Origin: an uncultured Burkholderiales bacterium
GTDB taxonomy: Bacteria > Pseudomonadota > Gammaproteobacteria > Burkholderiales > Burkholderiaceae_C
Assembly (NCBI GenBank): GCA_903892175.1
Contig: CAITHK010000274.1
Span: 1 to 62,194, forward strand
Direction of reading: 5' to 3'
DNA length: 62,194 nucleotides
The translations under genes were made by a program, and so were the position numbers. The notes below the pieces were generated by a model. That model worked only from the letters and a program-made list of their open reading frames with translations. It searched no databases and was not told where the DNA came from. Positions within the stretch are counted from its first letter, which is position 1, and the number at the start of each line of letters is the position of its first letter. This document shows positions 16,011-24,458 of this stretch, piece after piece.

Positions 16011-17393
16011 ATGTCCCACTTGCCTGACGACACATCTTCCAGCGCTTACGACCCCTACAACGCCGACCGTCCCTTGCTCATGCGTTGTGCCTGTGGCCAA
16101 GACCACGCGTCCAACCAGCACATTCAAGTGGCCAGTTCGGTGGAAGAGGCCGGGCGTCAATTCATGGAAGCGGCATTGGTCAAGGCCTTGTTTCCGGTGG
16201 ACGGTGTGCGTCGTGGCTTCTTGAAAGCCGTAGGCGCCAACACCGCACGCGCGGCCATTGCGTCGGTACTGCCACTCGGTGCTTTGCAGGCCATGGCTCA
16301 AGACAAAGGGGCGTTGGAGAAGAAAGACCTCAAGGTGGGCTTCATCGCCATCACCTGTGCCAGCCCGTTGATCATGGCCGAGCCTTTGGGCTTTTACAAA
16401 AAAGAAGGCCTCAATGTGCAGCTCAACAAAACCGCAGGTTGGGCCTTGATCCGCGACAAGATGATCAACAAAGAGCACGACGCCAGCCACTTTTTGTCAC
16501 CCATGCCTTTGGCCATGAGCATGGGCCTGGGCAGCACGCAAATGCCCATGAATGTGGCCAGCATTCAAAACACCAACGGCCAAGCCATCACCTTGCACGT
16601 CAAGCACAAAGACAAGCGCGACCCCAAGAGCTGGAAGGGCTTCAAATTTGCCGTGCCCTTTGAGTACAGCATGCACAACTTCTTGCTGCGCTACTACCTG
16701 GCCGAAAACGGTTTGAACCCCGACACCGATGTGCAAATCCGTGTCACCCCGCCACCCGAGATGGTGGCCAACTTGCGCGCAGGCAACATCGACGGCTTCT
16801 TGGGCCCAGACCCATTCAACCAACGCGCGGTGTACGACGAGGTGGGCTTCATTCACATCTTGTCCAAAGAAATTTGGGACGGTCACCCTTGCTGCGCCTT
16901 TGGGGTGAGCGACGCCTTCATCCAACAAAACCCCAACACCTTTGCCGCGCTCTACCGCTCGGTGCTGACCGCCAGCTTCATGGCCAGCCAAGCCAAAGAC
17001 CGCGAGTTGATTGCCAAAGTGATTGCGCCCACCCAATACCTCAACCAACCCGAGGCGGTGTTGATGCAGGTGTTGACCGGCAAGTTTGCCGATGGCTTGG
17101 GCAACATCAAAAACGTGCCCGACCGCGCCAACTTCGACCCCATCCCCTGGCAGAGCATGGCGGTGTGGATGCTCACGCAAATGAAGCGCTGGGGCTACAT
17201 CAAAGGCGATGTGAACTACAAGCAAATTGCCGAAAAGGTGTTCTTGTTGACCGAGGCCAAAAAACAAATGGCACTCGTGGGCTTCAAGCCGCCCGAAGGC
17301 GCGTACAAAAAGTTCAAGGTCATGGGCAAAGAGTTTGACCCGGCCAAGCCCGATGAGTACGTCAAGAGCTTTGCCATCTCGAAGATGGGTTGA
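16011..17393 (+). CDS. cynA: Cyanate/nitrate-type ABC transporter substrate-binding protein (NrtA-like)
   Basis: 460 residues from the ATG at 16011. It belongs to the NrtA/CmpA family of large receptors for nitrate, bicarbonate or cyanate; the cyanase gene in the same operon points to cyanate. A Tat-type signal begins at Arg67-Arg68 (RRGFLKAVG), preceded by an unusually long cytoplasmic n-region containing a CACGxxH motif (Cys26, Cys28). The mature part starts KVGFIAITCASPLIMAEPLGFYKKEGL and includes FAVPFEYSMHNFLLRYYLAENG, typical of the family. The permease ATG follows 6 bp after the stop. Confidence 0.88.
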   Translation: MSHLPDDTSSSAYDPYNADRPLLMRCACGQDHASNQHIQVASSVEEAGRQFMEAALVKALFPVDGVRRGFLKAVGANTARAAIASVLPLGALQAMAQDKGALEKKDLKVGFIAITCASPLIMAEPLGFYKKEGLNVQLNKTAGWALIRDKMINKEHDASHFLSPMPLAMSMGLGSTQMPMNVASIQNTNGQAITLHVKHKDKRDPKSWKGFKFAVPFEYSMHNFLLRYYLAENGLNPDTDVQIRVTPPPEMVANLRAGNIDGFLGPDPFNQRAVYDEVGFIHILSKEIWDGHPCCAFGVSDAFIQQNPNTFAALYRSVLTASFMASQAKDRELIAKVIAPTQYLNQPEAVLMQVLTGKFADGLGNIKNVPDRANFDPIPWQSMAVWMLTQMKRWGYIKGDVNYKQIAEKVFLLTEAKKQMALVGFKPPEGAYKKFKVMGKEFDPAKPDEYVKSFAISKMG

Positions 17394-17399
17394 CCGCGC

Positions 17400-18263
17400 A
17401 TGAATTCGATTCGCTTCAAAGCCCGACTCATCTCGGTGCTCATCTTCTTGTTGTGTCTGGGCGTGTGGTCCCTCGCCACCATGGAGCGCAAAGTGGGCCC
17501 CGGCCAAAACCCTGCGGGCATGACCGCCGAACAGGCGGAGTACCTCAAGATGATGGGCAAAGACCCGGGCAGCACCAAGACCAATGGTTTTCCCACGCTC
17601 ACGCAAATGGGCGAGACCATTTGGAAACATGTGTCTGATCCGGTGTACGACAACGGCCCCAACGACAAAGGCATCCTCATCCAACTGGCCCACTCCTTGG
17701 GCCGTGTGGGCCTGGGGTTTGTGCTTGCCGCTTTGGTGGCGGTGCCGTTGGGTTTTGTGATTGGTATGTCGCCGCTGTTGCGCTTGGCGTTTGACCCGTT
17801 CATCCAAGTGCTCAAGCCCATCAGCCCTTTGGCGTGGATGCCGTTGGCGCTGTACACCATCAAAGACTCGTCCATCAGCGGCATCTTTGTGATCTTCATT
17901 TGTTCGGTCTGGCCCATGCTCATCAACACCGCCTTTGGTGTGGCCTCGGTCAAGCGCGAATGGCTCAATGTGTCGGCCACGCTGGAGGTGTCGCCCTTGC
18001 GCCGCGCCTGGTGCGTCATCTTGCCCGCCGCTGCGCCCACCATATTGACGGGCATGCGCATCTCCATGGGCATTGCGTGGCTGGTCATCGTCGCCGCCGA
18101 GATGCTGGTGGGAGGCACCGGCATTGGCTACTTTGTTTGGAACGAGTGGAACAACCTGTCGCTCACCAACGTCATCTTTGCCATCGGTGTCATCGGCATC
18201 GTGGGCATGTTGCTCGACATGTGCTTTGCTCGCTTGCAGCAAGCCGTCACCTATGTGGAATAA
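17400..18263 (+). CDS. cynB: Cyanate/nitrate-type ABC permease (NrtB-like)
   Basis: 287 residues. One transmembrane helix near residues 10-28 is followed by a ~65-residue periplasmic stretch and the binding-protein-dependent permease domain with five or so further helices. The EAA-like cytoplasmic loop is around LNVSATLEVSPLRRAWCVILPAAAPTILTGMRISMG, the contact point for the ATPase. This is the single permease of the NrtABC-type cyanate importer and is transcribed between the receptor and ATPase genes. Confidence 0.9.
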   Translation: MNSIRFKARLISVLIFLLCLGVWSLATMERKVGPGQNPAGMTAEQAEYLKMMGKDPGSTKTNGFPTLTQMGETIWKHVSDPVYDNGPNDKGILIQLAHSLGRVGLGFVLAALVAVPLGFVIGMSPLLRLAFDPFIQVLKPISPLAWMPLALYTIKDSSISGIFVIFICSVWPMLINTAFGVASVKREWLNVSATLEVSPLRRAWCVILPAAAPTILTGMRISMGIAWLVIVAAEMLVGGTGIGYFVWNEWNNLSLTNVIFAIGVIGIVGMLLDMCFARLQQAVTYVE

Positions 18264-18284
18264 ACCCCAGCGAAAGAAACCCCT

Positions 18285-19088
18285 GTGCAAGACTTTCTGA
18301 AAATTGAACAACTCGAAAAGCGCTTTGTCGCCGACCGACCGGTGTTTGCCGACGTGTCGTTCAACATCGCGCAAGGTGAGTTTGTCTGCATCATCGGCCA
18401 CTCGGGCTGTGGCAAGACCACCATCTTGAACGTGTTGGCGGGCTTAGACCTTGCCAGCGGTGGCCACGTGTACATGAACAACCGCGAGGTGGTGGGCCCC
18501 AGCCTGGACCGTGGCGTGGTGTTTCAAAGCCACGCCCTCATGCCCTGGCTGACTGTGCGCAAAAACATTGCCTTTGCGGTGAAATCGCGCTGGCCCGAAT
18601 GGAAGACCCCCAAGGTCAATGTGCATGTGGAAAAGTTTGTCGAACTCGTGGGCTTGCGCCACGCCATCGACCAAAGGCCCTCTCAGCTCTCGGGCGGCAT
18701 GAAGCAGCGCGTGGGCATTGCGCGTGCCTTTGCCATCCAGCCGCGCATGCTGCTGCTCGACGAGCCCTTTGGTGCCTTGGACGCGCTCACGCGCGGCACC
18801 ATCCAAGACGAGCTCATGACCATCGTGCGCGAGACGCAGCAAACCGTGTTCATGATCACCCACGACGTGGACGAGGCTTGTTTGCTGGCCGACCGCATCT
18901 TGCTCATGCACAACGGCAGCGACACCCCCAACGGCTATCTGCCGGGTGGTATTTCTGAATCGGTCACCAACCCCTTGCCGCGGGACCGCACCCGTGCTGG
19001 CCTGCACCACTTGCCTGGCTATTACGAGTTGCGCAACCACATCGTCGACTTTCTGGTGGCACGCGCCCATGTGGGCCCCGCCCATTGA
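18285..19088 (+). CDS. cynD: Cyanate/nitrate-type ABC ATPase (NrtD-like)
   Basis: 267 residues from a GTG at 18285. Walker A GHSGCGKTT, signature LSGGMKQRVGIAR, Walker B MLLLDEPFGALDALTRG and H-loop MITHDVDEA are all present. The form DEPFGALDALTRxxxQ is characteristic of the nitrate/taurine/cyanate importer ATPases. It drives uptake with the permease at 17400-18263; the short gap (21 bp) fits one operon that ends with cyanase. Confidence 0.92.
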   Translation: MQDFLKIEQLEKRFVADRPVFADVSFNIAQGEFVCIIGHSGCGKTTILNVLAGLDLASGGHVYMNNREVVGPSLDRGVVFQSHALMPWLTVRKNIAFAVKSRWPEWKTPKVNVHVEKFVELVGLRHAIDQRPSQLSGGMKQRVGIARAFAIQPRMLLLDEPFGALDALTRGTIQDELMTIVRETQQTVFMITHDVDEACLLADRILLMHNGSDTPNGYLPGGISESVTNPLPRDRTRAGLHHLPGYYELRNHIVDFLVARAHVGPAH

Positions 19089-19120
19089 TCTGTTTTTTTT
19101 CAACTTAAGAGGAGCTTTTT

Positions 19121-19564
19121 ATGAACCGCAACGACATCACCGAAAAAATCATGACCGTCAAGGTCTCCAAAGGCATCAAATGGGAAGACGTGGCCCAAAA
19201 AGTAGGCCTGTCCAAAGAGTGGACCACGGCTGCCTGCCTGGGCCAGATGACGCTCGATGCCAAGCAAGCCAAAATCATTGGCAAGATCTTTGGCCTCAAC
19301 GCCGAAGAGCAGAAGTGGCTGCAAGTGGTGCCCTACAAAGGCTCGCTGCCCACCCCCGTGCCCACCGACCCACTGATTTACCGCTGGTACGAAATCGTCA
19401 GCGTGTACGGCACCACCATCAAAGAGTTGATCCACGAAGAGTTTGGTGACGGCATCATGAGCGCCATCGATTTCTCCATGGACATCGAACGCACCGCCGA
19501 CCCCAAAGGCGACCGCGTGAATGTGGTGTTGTCGGGCAAGTTCTTGCCCTATAAAACGTATTGA
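19121..19564 (+). CDS. cynS: Cyanase (cyanate hydratase)
   Basis: 147 residues, close to the 156 of the E. coli enzyme. It converts cyanate and bicarbonate to carbamate and CO2, with carbamate then giving ammonia. The three catalytic residues of E. coli CynS (Arg96, Glu99, Ser122) correspond with a constant offset of eight to Arg88, Glu91 (YRWYEIVSVYG) and Ser114 (GIMSAID). The N-terminal half is the helix-turn-helix-like dimer domain. A good ribosome site (AAGAGGAG) precedes the ATG. It closes the operon that starts at the sigma-54 promoter at 15964, so import and hydrolysis of cyanate are co-expressed. Confidence 0.97.
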   Translation: MNRNDITEKIMTVKVSKGIKWEDVAQKVGLSKEWTTAACLGQMTLDAKQAKIIGKIFGLNAEEQKWLQVVPYKGSLPTPVPTDPLIYRWYEIVSVYGTTIKELIHEEFGDGIMSAIDFSMDIERTADPKGDRVNVVLSGKFLPYKTY

Positions 19565-19632
19565 GTTTGCTGGGGGCATGGCGGACCCGGGCGAATAGGG
19601 GACCTATCCTCTGCATGTAGCTATGTGAATTT

Positions 19633-19654
19633 AATGTAGTAACATACCTACATT
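19633..19654. promoter_or_regulatory. Inverted repeat, likely autoregulatory operator of the TA pair
   Basis: AATGTAG (19633-19639) and CTACATT (19648-19654) form a perfect inverted repeat with an 8-bp spacer, 35 bp before the antitoxin start. A further ATGTAG occurs at 19615-19620. Phd-type antitoxins usually bind such repeats over their own promoter. Confidence 0.55.
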
Positions 19655-19688
19655 CAAGGACCTCTTCAAATCAATGGGAGATGCCGCC

Positions 19689-19943
19689 ATGACCATCACC
19701 ACTTTTTCAAGCCGTGAACTCAACCAAGATGTGAGTCGTGCCAAAAAGGCGACGCAGGACGGTCCCGTGTTCATCACCGATCGCGGCAAGCCCGCACACG
19801 TCCTGCTGCGCTTTGAAGACTACCAGAACCTGACAAAACAGCGCCGCAATATTGCTCACGCACTCGCCATGCCAGGCGCTGTAGACATTGAATTTGAGCC
19901 CACTCGCGCGCTCATCGAAACCCGCCAAGTAGACCTTTCATGA
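19689..19943 (+). CDS. Phd/YefM-family antitoxin
   Basis: 84 residues from the ATG at 19689, which has a GGGAG ribosome site 9 bases upstream; an ATG at 19674 would add five residues and has no such site. The N-terminal Phd fold is clear (TITTFSSRELNQDVSRAKKATQDGPVFITDRGKPAHVLLRFEDY), and the C-terminal tail is the toxin-neutralising segment. It would repress its own promoter and block the PIN nuclease encoded next. The stop overlaps the toxin ATG by 4 bp. Confidence 0.9.
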   Translation: MTITTFSSRELNQDVSRAKKATQDGPVFITDRGKPAHVLLRFEDYQNLTKQRRNIAHALAMPGAVDIEFEPTRALIETRQVDLS

Positions 19944-20374
19944 TGTTCATTTTGGACACCAATGTGGTCTCTGAATTGCGCAAAGTTCAAGCGGGTAAAG
20001 CCGATCCCAACGTTGCAGCATGGGCCCAAAGTGTGGATGCCGCAGATTTGTTCGTGTCGGTCATCACCATCATGGAGCTAGAGCAGGGTGTCTTGTCGAT
20101 TCAGCGCAAGGACGGCTCTCAGGGCGCGATTTTGAGAGCATGGCTAGAGCAGTCTGTTTTGCCAGAGTTCTCCAGCAGAACTTTGCCCATTGATACAGCG
20201 GTTGCACAGCGCTGTGCGCACCTTCACGTGCCAGACAAACGTGGTGAACGTGATGCACTCATCGCAGCCACCGCACTGGTTCATGGCATGACGGTCGTGA
20301 CGCGCAATGTGGCCGACTTTGAAACCACAGGGGCGAACATCCTTAATCCGTGGAAGCGTAATTCGAGCTCTTAA
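19940..20374 (+). CDS. PIN-domain ribonuclease toxin (VapC/FitB type)
   Basis: 144 residues. The first acidic residue is in FILDTNVVSELR (Asp6), the second group is around TIMELEQGV (Glu), and later aspartates in RDALIAATALVHGMTVVTRNVADF complete the metal site of a PIN nuclease. The gene overlaps the antitoxin stop by 4 bp and looks intact. It is inserted between the cyanate and atz operons, the sort of place where a mobile toxin-antitoxin module settles. Confidence 0.92.
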   Translation: MMFILDTNVVSELRKVQAGKADPNVAAWAQSVDAADLFVSVITIMELEQGVLSIQRKDGSQGAILRAWLEQSVLPEFSSRTLPIDTAVAQRCAHLHVPDKRGERDALIAATALVHGMTVVTRNVADFETTGANILNPWKRNSSS

Positions 20375-20375
20375 G

Positions 20376-20552
20376 GTGAGTGATTTGTTATGGTCACAGG
20401 ACGTTAGTTCGCATACCTGTGCCGCAGTTTTTGATCCCTTCAGTTTGCGCATGGTGACGCTTGACGGCCACTACGAACATTGGCACTGTTTGACGACACG
20501 AGACAAGGTGACGTTTTCTAACGGGCGTGTTCGATTTGATTTCAACGAATGA
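20376..20552 (+). CDS. Possible small protein after the toxin gene
   Basis: A 58-codon frame starts at a GTG right after the toxin stop and encodes VSDLLWSQDVSSHTC, then a segment rich in strands (VTLDGHYEHW, VTFSNGRVRFDFNE). It has no homologue that I recognise and no clear ribosome site beyond AAGGTG. It may be a real small gene or a degraded gene end. The rest of the 494-base gap up to 20868 holds no convincing gene; it contains the sigma-54 promoter at 20820-20835, and a minus-strand open stretch (20593-20739) that lacks a start. Confidence 0.25.
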   Translation: MSDLLWSQDVSSHTCAAVFDPFSLRMVTLDGHYEHWHCLTTRDKVTFSNGRVRFDFNE

Positions 20553-20609
20553 GCTGGTGCGTCTACGGTCATAAATCTCATTAGGAGATCAACTACCGTA
20601 CTCGAATGT

Positions 20610-20637
20610 TGGTGCAGTACTGGCGCCCAATAGTGCA
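20610..20637 (+). promoter_or_regulatory. Possible activator half-sites upstream of the atz operon
   Basis: TGGTGCA (20610-20616) and TAGTGCA (20631-20637) are in the same orientation and exactly 21 bp apart, like the TGGTGCG pair before the cyanate operon. TGGTGCA is an NtrC consensus half-site. They are about 185 bp upstream of the sigma-54 element, within the range for enhancer-bound activators. This is an inference from pattern only. Confidence 0.4.
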
Positions 20638-20819
20638 ATCACTCAGCTTATTGGTGTTTCCGCTATTTTGCCTATCGACAGCTTTCATGTAGTTCTCTTC
20701 GGTCTCGGCCTCGGCCTTACAAACCTTGAGCGTTCGCTCTCAGCCTAAAGCCCCTATCCGCATCACTAAGCGACAAGACTGCTCAACCCGCCCCACAAAA
20801 TTTGTATCGCCTTCAATCG

Positions 20820-20835
20820 TGGCACACCTATTGCA
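20820..20835 (+). promoter_or_regulatory. Sigma-54 promoter of the atz operon
   Basis: TGGCACACCTATTGCA has the conserved TGGCAC and TTGCA blocks with GG-N10-GC spacing, and lies 33 bp before the atzF ATG at 20869. The transcript would begin near 20846. With the cyanate and phaZ promoters it forms a set of three RpoN-type promoters within 6.3 kb. Confidence 0.78.
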
Positions 20836-20868
20836 TTCCATCTTGGATACAAGACTGGATGCACAACA

Positions 20869-22566
20869 ATGGTGTCACGCTCAAGCCCTCATTCGCAGAC
20901 GAACGCACTGGCCGATGAAGCCTGGATCACACGCCTCACGCCCCCTCTGAGCACGGCCCATTCAGGGGCGCTCTCCGGCCTGAGCTTCGCCGTCAAAGAC
21001 AACATCGACGCGGCGCAGGTGCCCACCACAGCTGCCTGCCCCGAGTTCGCCTACACCCCGTCAGAGCACGCCGAAGTGGTGCGCAAGCTGCTCGCCGCCG
21101 GTGCATCGCTGCATGGCAAAACCAACCTCGACCAATTTGCCTGTGGCCTCAACGGCACACGCTCGCCCTATGGTGCGGTCCCTAATGCGTTCAACCCGTT
21201 GTATGTGTCGGGCGGCTCAAGCTCTGGATCTGCCTATGTGGTGGCCACGGGCCAGGTTGACTTTGCATTGGGCACCGACACCGCAGGTTCTGGGCGCGTG
21301 CCTGCGGGCTTGAACAACATCGTGGGCCTCAAGCCCACGCGTGGGCTGATCTCGGCACGCGGTGTGGTGCCTGCGGCGCAAAACGTGGACTGTGTGAGCA
21401 TCTTGGCGCGCACCGTGGCCACTGCCGCGCAAGTGTTGCAAGCCTGCATGGGGCCCGATGCGGGCGACCCCTTTTCACGCCAGCTCACACTCAACACCCA
21501 GGCCTTGCCAGCACAGTTCAAATTTGGTGTGCCACAGCAGCTTGAATTCTTTGGCGACATGCAAGCCAAGCAAGCCTTCGATGCGTCCATCACGCAGATG
21601 TGTGCCTTGGGTGGCGAGCCAGTGGCCATCGACATGACGCCGCATTTGCAAGCCGCCGCCATGTTGTACGAAAGCGCGCTGGTGGCGCAGCGCTATGCGG
21701 CCATTCAACCGTTTTTTGACGCCCACCCCGAGCACGTGATCGAGCCCGTGCGCAGCATCGTTGGCAAAGGCAGCCACGACAGCGCCGCCGACTACTGCAC
21801 CGCCGAAATACAAATGCTGGGCTTGGCACAAGTTGCCCACCGCATGTGGGATGCCATCCACGTGTTGCTGGTGCCCACCGCGCCCACGCACTACACCATT
21901 GCGCAAATGCAGGCCGACCCGGTGGTGCTCAACCGCAACTTGGGCCACTACACCAACTTTGTCAACTTGTTCGACTACGCCGCGCTGTCGGTGCCCAGTG
22001 TGTTGCGTGCCGATGGCTTGCCCTTTGGCATCACGCTGATTGGCCCGTCTTGCAGCGACTGGCAATTGGCCGACTTGGGCCAGCGTTACCACCACGCCAC
22101 GGGTTTGACGTTGGGTGTCACGGGCGAGCCCTTGCCTGCCATGCAAGCCATTGCAGGTTTGCAGGCTGAGCCCACGGTGCACGTGGCCGTGGTGGGTGCT
22201 CATTTGTCGGGCATGCCCTTGAATACGCAACTCACCGAGCGTGGTGCGCGCCTGCTGCACACCACCACCACCAGTGCCGACTACCAGTTGTTTGCTTTGC
22301 CCAACACCACGCCGCCCAAGCCCGGCTTGCTGCGTGTGGCACCCGGGCAGGGCCATGCCATTGCCCTGGAGGTGTGGGAGATGCCCACGCGCCACTACGG
22401 CTCTTTTGTGGACCTGATTCCTGAGCCCTTGGGCATTGGCACTTTGCGCTTGGCCGATGGCACCCGCGTGCAGGGCTTTGTGTGCGAGCCGCAGGCTTTG
22501 ATCGGCGCGCAAGACATCAGTCATTTCGGTGGTTGGCGCGCTTACGTGGCCAGCCTGCAAGCTTGA
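20869..22566 (+). CDS. atzF: Allophanate hydrolase (AtzF type)
   Basis: 565 residues. It should hydrolyse allophanate to ammonia and CO2. The amidase-signature domain contains Lys43 (FAVKDNID), the cis-Ser at GGSSSG (Ser117) and the nucleophile Ser141 (DTAGSGRVPA). After about residue 420 comes the smaller C-terminal domain typical of AtzF/DUR1-type allophanate hydrolases, with VGAHLSGMPLNTQL and the late GFVCEPQAL segment; it speeds breakdown of the unstable carbamate intermediate. It leads the operon, ahead of the transporter and the other atz genes. Confidence 0.93.
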   Translation: MVSRSSPHSQTNALADEAWITRLTPPLSTAHSGALSGLSFAVKDNIDAAQVPTTAACPEFAYTPSEHAEVVRKLLAAGASLHGKTNLDQFACGLNGTRSPYGAVPNAFNPLYVSGGSSSGSAYVVATGQVDFALGTDTAGSGRVPAGLNNIVGLKPTRGLISARGVVPAAQNVDCVSILARTVATAAQVLQACMGPDAGDPFSRQLTLNTQALPAQFKFGVPQQLEFFGDMQAKQAFDASITQMCALGGEPVAIDMTPHLQAAAMLYESALVAQRYAAIQPFFDAHPEHVIEPVRSIVGKGSHDSAADYCTAEIQMLGLAQVAHRMWDAIHVLLVPTAPTHYTIAQMQADPVVLNRNLGHYTNFVNLFDYAALSVPSVLRADGLPFGITLIGPSCSDWQLADLGQRYHHATGLTLGVTGEPLPAMQAIAGLQAEPTVHVAVVGAHLSGMPLNTQLTERGARLLHTTTTSADYQLFALPNTTPPKPGLLRVAPGQGHAIALEVWEMPTRHYGSFVDLIPEPLGIGTLRLADGTRVQGFVCEPQALIGAQDISHFGGWRAYVASLQA

Positions 22567-22614
22567 ACGATTTGATTTTGTTTTTTTGTTTCACCCACCT
22601 CTAGGAGAGATCTC

Positions 22615-23607
22615 ATGAACCCATCCACCTCACGTCGCCAACTGTTGCAAGCCGGTGCCGCCAGTGCTGCCTTAGGGCTCATGGGCGCACCTGCCATCGT
22701 GCGTGCACAGTCCACCCCCAAAATTCGCATTGGCTACTGGCCCATTGCGGCGGGCCTGCCGTTTTATGCCGCGGTGGAAAAGGGCTACTTCAAAGAAGCC
22801 GGTTTGGATGTGGAGCCCATCAAATTTGCGGCCGCACAGCAAATCATGGAAGCCATGCTGGCCGGTCGTTGCGACGGCAGCGCCAACGGCACCGGTTCGG
22901 CCAACTTGGCGATTGGTGAAATTGCCGCACCGGGCACGTTCAAAATCTTTTGTGCCAACCCCAGCAACGTGAAAAACGTGTTGGACGAGTTCTTGGTGCC
23001 CGTGGCCAGCACGGCCAAAGTCATGTCCGATCTCAAGGGCAAAAAAGTGGCCTCAGGCCCCGGTATTCAAAACGTCACCTTGGCCAAAACCGTGCTCGAG
23101 CGGGGCGGTGCCACCGGTGCCACGGTGATCGAGTTGCCCATTGGCCAACACGTGGCCGCCTTGGCCGCAGGCCAGGTGGATGCGGTCTACACGCTAGAGC
23201 CCACCGGCACCATTGGACGCTTAAACGGCAGCACCCGCGTGCTGGAAGCGGGCGTGATTTCCAAATACATCCTGGGCGACGCCATGGCCCCTTGGTTCGG
23301 TGGCTCGGCCTCGCTCACGGCCGAGTTCGTCAAAAACCATCCTGTGGAAACCAAGAAGTTCGTCACCGCCTACGCCAAGGGCATTGCACTGGTGCGCACC
23401 AACGCTGCTGAGGCGCGTCAGTACCTCAAGGGCTACACCGCCATTGAAGGCGCGTTGACGTCTGAGGTGCCTCTGGCCGCTTACACCCTCTACAACGAGT
23501 TCACGCCCAAAGACATTGGCCACTTCCAGAAGTTCTTTGACTTGTTCTCCGACAAGGGCATCTTCCCCTCACGCCTCATGGTCGACACCATGTTGTACAA
23601 GGGTTAA
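22615..23607 (+). CDS. ABC transporter substrate-binding protein, NMT1/SsuA type
   Basis: 330 residues with a Tat-type signal (SRRQLLQAG, Arg7-Arg8) ending near IVRAQ. The mature protein begins IRIGYWPIAAGLPFYAAVEKGYFKEAGLDVE, typical of NMT1/SsuA/TauA-like receptors for nitrogen- or sulfur-containing solutes. A ribosome site AGGAGAGA precedes the ATG. It sits between atzF and the permease gene, so the ligand is probably the pathway's entry compound (biuret, cyanurate or a related ureide), but this is inferred from context. Confidence 0.88.
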   Translation: MNPSTSRRQLLQAGAASAALGLMGAPAIVRAQSTPKIRIGYWPIAAGLPFYAAVEKGYFKEAGLDVEPIKFAAAQQIMEAMLAGRCDGSANGTGSANLAIGEIAAPGTFKIFCANPSNVKNVLDEFLVPVASTAKVMSDLKGKKVASGPGIQNVTLAKTVLERGGATGATVIELPIGQHVAALAAGQVDAVYTLEPTGTIGRLNGSTRVLEAGVISKYILGDAMAPWFGGSASLTAEFVKNHPVETKKFVTAYAKGIALVRTNAAEARQYLKGYTAIEGALTSEVPLAAYTLYNEFTPKDIGHFQKFFDLFSDKGIFPSRLMVDTMLYKG

Positions 23608-23610
23608 GCC

Positions 23611-24456
23611 ATGCACGAAGCCTCCTCTCCCGTGTTGATGGCTGCGGCCAAGCAAGGCCTGGCCGACCGCGCCGCAGCGGGGGCGGTGGTCGCGCCCGCG
23701 CGCTGGAGCCCGGCACAGCTCATGCCGCTCATTGGGCCGGTGGTGTTGTTTGTCATTTGGGACTTGGTGGTGCGCTACAAGCTCATCAGTCCCATCTTGC
23801 TGCCTTCGCCTTCGGCCACCTTGACGGTGCTGTTCACTGGCATGGCCGGCGGTGAGTTGCTCAAAGACTTTGCCTACACCTTGGCGCGCACGCTCGAGGC
23901 CTTTGCCATTGCTGGCGTCATCGGCGTGCCCTTGGGCGTGCTGTTGGGCAGCAACGAGCGCGCTTACCGCAGCGTGGAGTTTGTGATTGATTTTTTTCGC
24001 TCCACACCTTCGTCGGCTTTGATTCCCTTGTTCTTGATGATCTTTGGTGTGTCTGACATCAACAAGGTGGCCATTGCGGCCTTTGGTGCTTTGCTGATTG
24101 TGTTGTTCAACAGCGCCTATGGCGTGATCAATGCGCGCAAGCAGCGTGTGATGGCCGCCAAGGTGATGGGGGCCACGCGTTGGCAAATTTTCAAAGACGT
24201 GCTGGTGTGGGAGAGCCTGCAACCCACCTTTGTGGGCTTGCGCAGCGCGGTGTCCATGTCGCTGGTCATCGTCATCGTGGCTGAAATGTTCATCGGCTCA
24301 GAGCGTGGCCTGGGCCACCGCATCATCGACTCGCAGCAGGTGATGAATGTGCGCGACATGTACGCCTCCATCTTGTCGGCAGGTGCCTTGGGCTATGCCT
24401 TGAACGTGGTGTTTTTGGTGCTAGAAAAACGCATCGTCCATTGGAGCGGAAGGTAA
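23611..24456 (+). CDS. ABC transporter permease
   Basis: 281 residues with about six transmembrane helices and the EAA-like loop around RVMAAKVMGATRWQIFKDVLVWESLQP, which docks with the ATPase. It is of the SsuC/TauC kind. The ATG is 3 bp after the receptor stop, and the ATPase gene follows 2 bp after its stop. It forms the membrane channel for the compound captured by the receptor at 22615-23607. Confidence 0.92.
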   Translation: MHEASSPVLMAAAKQGLADRAAAGAVVAPARWSPAQLMPLIGPVVLFVIWDLVVRYKLISPILLPSPSATLTVLFTGMAGGELLKDFAYTLARTLEAFAIAGVIGVPLGVLLGSNERAYRSVEFVIDFFRSTPSSALIPLFLMIFGVSDINKVAIAAFGALLIVLFNSAYGVINARKQRVMAAKVMGATRWQIFKDVLVWESLQPTFVGLRSAVSMSLVIVIVAEMFIGSERGLGHRIIDSQQVMNVRDMYASILSAGALGYALNVVFLVLEKRIVHWSGR

Positions 24457-24458
24457 GC

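Noticed and set aside
16497..18401. Long open frame on the minus strand over the cyanate transporter genes
   Set aside because: It mirrors strong codon bias of the genes on the plus strand, has a His-rich, domain-free translation and no ribosome site.
20593..20739. Minus-strand open stretch reading like a protein end (LKVCKAEAETEENYMKAVDRQNSG)
   Set aside because: It has a stop just upstream and no start except an internal ATG; only 48 codons. It may be a gene remnant but cannot be supported, and it overlaps the likely activator sites of the atz operon.
21475..22560. Minus-strand frame across atzF
   Set aside because: Antisense to a clear amidase gene; no domain or start signal.
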